Source of the DNA: Deltaproteobacteria bacterium
GTDB lineage: Bacteria; Desulfobacterota; Syntrophobacteria; BM002
NCBI GenBank assembly: GCA_020350905.1
Contig: CP070843.1
Location: 2,199,598-2,206,352 of the forward strand
DNA length: 6,755 nucleotides
Direction of reading: 5' to 3'
Shown here: in pieces, positions 4,612-6,755 of the stretch
Layout of the letters: each line of letters begins with the position of its first letter
Position numbering within the stretch: the stretch's first letter is position 1
Program-made: the position numbers and the translations under genes
Notes under the pieces: generated by a model
The model's database searches: none
What the model was told of the DNA's origin: nothing
Seen by the model: the letters and a program-made list of their open reading frames with translations, nothing else

Positions 4612-5614
4612 GGGATACCTTACCCCTGAATAGGTAGTAACAATAGCCTATATAGCCGAGTACCACGGGTAACATGAGGATTGTGCCGACCAGCATCAAG
4701 GATTGGGATTCAGGCGCCGCTGCCGCTTGCCATATTGTGATTTCAAAGGGCACTACATAAGGCCACAGACTGATTCCCAGGCCGATGTATCCCATGAGGA
4801 AAAGGCCGACGCTCAGAAGAAAAGGGCGATATTCCCTCTGCTTACGCAAATCACGCCAGATCGTGACAAACATGGCAATGGTCAGAAGGGGTACCGGTAG
4901 CAGCAGAAAGATATTAGGCGAGCTAAACCACAAGGTTTTCACATCCGCATTCATCAAGGGCATGCACAAGCTCACCAAGGCCATGAAAAGAGCAACATAA
5001 AATAGTACATAACTGGCGCACTTTCGCGCCCAGTCTTGGGTCGTTCCGTCGGTTTTCATCACCACCCAGGTAGCGCCCAGCAATGCATATCCACATATCA
5101 AGGCAAAGCCCGTCATCGCACTGAAAGCATTTAGCCAGTCAAAAGCGCCACCAGCAAAGCTTCGGCCATCTACCTTGATCCCCTGTACGAGGCCACCAAG
5201 AAACATGCCCTGCATGAAGGCGGCAACCAGAGAACCAAAATGGAACGAATAATCCCACAGTCTCCTTGATTTACCCGTTGCTTTATATCGGAACTCAAAG
5301 GCAACCCCACGGAAAATCAGGCCGAGGAGCATAAGGATCACCGGGATGTAGAGAGCCGGCATCAAAACGGCGTATGCCAAAGGAAATGCTGCAAACAAAC
5401 CGCCACCGCCAAGAACCAGCCAGGTCTCGTTGCCGTCCCAAAAAGGAGCAATTGAGTTCATCATCCGGTCACGGCACTGATCGGAAGGAGCAAAGGGAAA
5501 AAGAATACCCACCCCAAGATCAAATCCATCCAGCAGTACGTAGAGGATAACGGCGGTGGCGATAATGACGAACCAGAGAATCGGTAAGTTCAGGAAACTC
5601 TCAAAACTAAACAT
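4595..5614 (-). CDS. cydB: Cytochrome bd ubiquinol oxidase subunit II
   Basis: The 339-residue integral membrane protein carries the CydB landmarks: LLDGFDLGVG near the N-terminus (Asp29, Asp32), WDGNETWLV (59-67) and FRGVAFEFR (101-109), with about eight hydrophobic segments. CydB pairs with CydA to form the terminal oxidase that takes electrons from quinol and reduces O2 to water at high affinity. It binds no heme ligands itself in most species but completes the complex and the proton path (the conserved acidic residues above). Length is slightly below that of E. coli (379). Its ATG overlaps the last 8 bases of cydA, and the ribosome-binding site lies in cydA, so the two are coupled. Confidence 0.97.
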   Translation of the reverse strand: MFSFESFLNLPILWFVIIATAVILYVLLDGFDLGVGILFPFAPSDQCRDRMMNSIAPFWDGNETWLVLGGGGLFAAFPLAYAVLMPALYIPVILMLLGLIFRGVAFEFRYKATGKSRRLWDYSFHFGSLVAAFMQGMFLGGLVQGIKVDGRSFAGGAFDWLNAFSAMTGFALICGYALLGATWVVMKTDGTTQDWARKCASYVLFYVALFMALVSLCMPLMNADVKTLWFSSPNIFLLLPVPLLTIAMFVTIWRDLRKQREYRPFLLSVGLFLMGYIGLGISLWPYVVPFEITIWQAAAAPESQSLMLVGTILMLPVVLGYIGYCYYLFRGKVSHEITY

Positions 5615-6755
5615 CTTCTCCTCCTGTTTCCGATACCAGATCAGTTACCAGGGGCGGTTCATCTACGCCATGGTCACCATAGGCTTCACCCTCGGGAGTG
5701 GGACCGTTGGCGATAAGTCGTAAAATATAATAACTGCCTGCGCCAAAAACAAAAAGGTAGGTAACGATAAATGCCAATAGAGATAAAGCTATGTGTGGAC
5801 CGGCCACCGGTGAGACTGATTCTGCCGTGCGAATCACCCCCTGAACCACATACGGCTGCCGACCGATTTCGGTAACGCACCATCCGGCGATCACGGCGAT
5901 AAACCCTGCTGGTGTCAGAGCCATGCACCAAAATTGGAACCAGCGAGTGTCAAAAAGTCTTTTGCAGAAAAAAAGTACGACAGCAAATACCCCGGTCAAT
6001 ATCATCAATATACCAACGCCAACCATGATGCGAAATGACCAGAATACCCAGGCTACGGGTGGGCGCTCGTCCTTGGGCCACTCTTTCAACCCTTTGACTT
6101 CACCATCGAGATCGTGGGTAAGAATCAAGCTGGACAGTTTGGGAATTTCAATGGCGTACTTAGTCTTTTCTTGCTCTTGATCAGGCCAGCCAAAGAGTTT
6201 TAAGGCGGCGCCGCGTTCGGTTTCCCAGATGCCTTCCATGGCAGCTACTTTAGCTGGTTGATGTTTAAAGGTGTTCAGCCCATGCAAGTCTCCGAGGACC
6301 AGCTGAAAAGGGGCCACAAAAACTGCCATGATCATGGCCATGCCAAGCATCACTCGAGCATGGCTGACATGAAGCTTACGCCAAAGGTAGTACGCACCAA
6401 TTCCACCAACAACAAAGGCGGTGGTTAGGTAGGCAGCGGTGACCATGTGCATGAAGCGGTAGGGAAATGAAGGATTAAAGATAATCTGCAACCACTGGGT
6501 TGGATAGAGAAGGCCATGTTCACCCATGCGAAACCCTTGCGGCGTTTGCATCCAGCTATTTACCGATAAAATCCAAAAGGCTGATACCAAGGTTCCACCA
6601 GCCACTATTAATGTTGAGGCAAAATGCATCTTACGACTCACACGGTTCCAGCCAAACAGCATGACGCCGAGGAAGGAAGCCTCCAGAAAAAAAGCGGTTA
6701 GCACCTCAAATCCTAGCAATGGGCCGACAATGCTTCCTATCCTATCGGAAAATAC
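5607..6755 (-). CDS. cydA: Cytochrome bd ubiquinol oxidase subunit I, short Q-loop type; 5' end outside the window
   Basis: The frame is open to the window edge and gives 382 residues; the usual N-terminal part with the first helices and the heme b595 ligand His (H19 of E. coli) is missing. Numbering from the first visible codon, FSDRIGSIVGPLLGFEVLTAFFLE has the proton-path/heme glutamates Glu17 and Glu25 (E. coli E99 and E107). FMHMV has His103 (heme b558, H186), KVAAMEG has the quinol-site Lys169 and Glu174 (K252, E257), and FRIMVG has Arg242 and Met244 (R391, M393, b558 ligand). GRQPY follows at 298-302. Only about 40 residues separate PDQE from the FWSFR helix, so the long Q-loop insertion of E. 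coli is absent. Such short-loop forms include the Bacillus/Geobacillus and cyanide-insensitive (CIO) oxidases. The apparent TTG start at 6717-6719 is internal. This oxidase supports respiration or oxygen scavenging at low O2. Confidence 0.96.
   Translation of the reverse strand, partial: VFSDRIGSIVGPLLGFEVLTAFFLEASFLGVMLFGWNRVSRKMHFASTLIVAGGTLVSAFWILSVNSWMQTPQGFRMGEHGLLYPTQWLQIIFNPSFPYRFMHMVTAAYLTTAFVVGGIGAYYLWRKLHVSHARVMLGMAMIMAVFVAPFQLVLGDLHGLNTFKHQPAKVAAMEGIWETERGAALKLFGWPDQEQEKTKYAIEIPKLSSLILTHDLDGEVKGLKEWPKDERPPVAWVFWSFRIMVGVGILMILTGVFAVVLFFCKRLFDTRWFQFWCMALTPAGFIAVIAGWCVTEIGRQPYVVQGVIRTAESVSPVAGPHIALSLLAFIVTYLFVFGAGSYYILRLIANGPTPEGEAYGDHGVDEPPLVTDLVSETGGEDV
5620..5625 (-). promoter_or_regulatory. 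Strong ribosome-binding site of cydB within cydA
   Basis: A full AGGAGG sits 5 nt before the cydB ATG and encodes part of the GGE end of CydA. It fixes the cydB start and is the strongest Shine-Dalgarno in the window. Confidence 0.85.

Noticed and set aside
6717..6719. TTG as the start of cydA
   Set aside because: The codons before it to the window edge encode conserved CydA sequence (FSDRIGSIVGP), so the true start is outside the window.

Overview
The window carries seven protein-coding genes, six on the minus strand and one on the plus strand, from a bacterium with UGA-encoded selenocysteine, a bd-type quinol oxidase and spacers full of heptamer and inverted repeats. That combination is reminiscent of uncultured Desulfobacterota-like or related anaerobic/microaerophilic lineages. 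No taxonomic marker gene is present, so the assignment is only a guess.

Positions 1-1169. The left end holds the 5' part of a gene of the glycine/sarcosine/betaine/D-proline reductase selenoprotein B (GrdB/PrdB-like) family. It appears to stop at a TGA at 121-123, but the frame continues to the window edge with conserved-looking sequence, a U-x-x-C motif at the TGA, and a perfect 8-bp hairpin at SECIS distance after it. The TGA is best read as selenocysteine and the gene as running off the window. Upstream of it, 640-1169 is non-coding: three families of 7-base tandem repeats, a small hairpin, and a MITE/REP-like element of two G/C-rich hairpins.

Positions 1170-3387. A likely minus-strand operon reads, in transcription order, a small LOV-like PAS protein lacking the photoactive cysteine, an APH/choline-kinase-fold phosphotransferase, and a HAD-IA hydrolase. 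The last two are separated by 2 nt and the HAD ribosome-binding site lies inside the kinase gene. The pairing suggests a sensor with a kinase and a phosphatase acting on small molecules; the substrate is unknown.

Positions 3388-3777 form a divergent spacer with a -10-like element and an imperfect stem-loop. The plus-strand gene that follows (3778-4485) encodes an exported TPR protein with a C-terminal membrane anchor.

Positions 4492-6755. A minus-strand cytochrome bd oxidase operon enters from the right edge: cydA (5' end missing, short Q-loop type), cydB (8-base overlap) and an overlapping 39-codon gene for a single-helix DUF2474-type protein, probably an accessory subunit of the oxidase. 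The operon ends 6 bases from the end of the convergent TPR gene.
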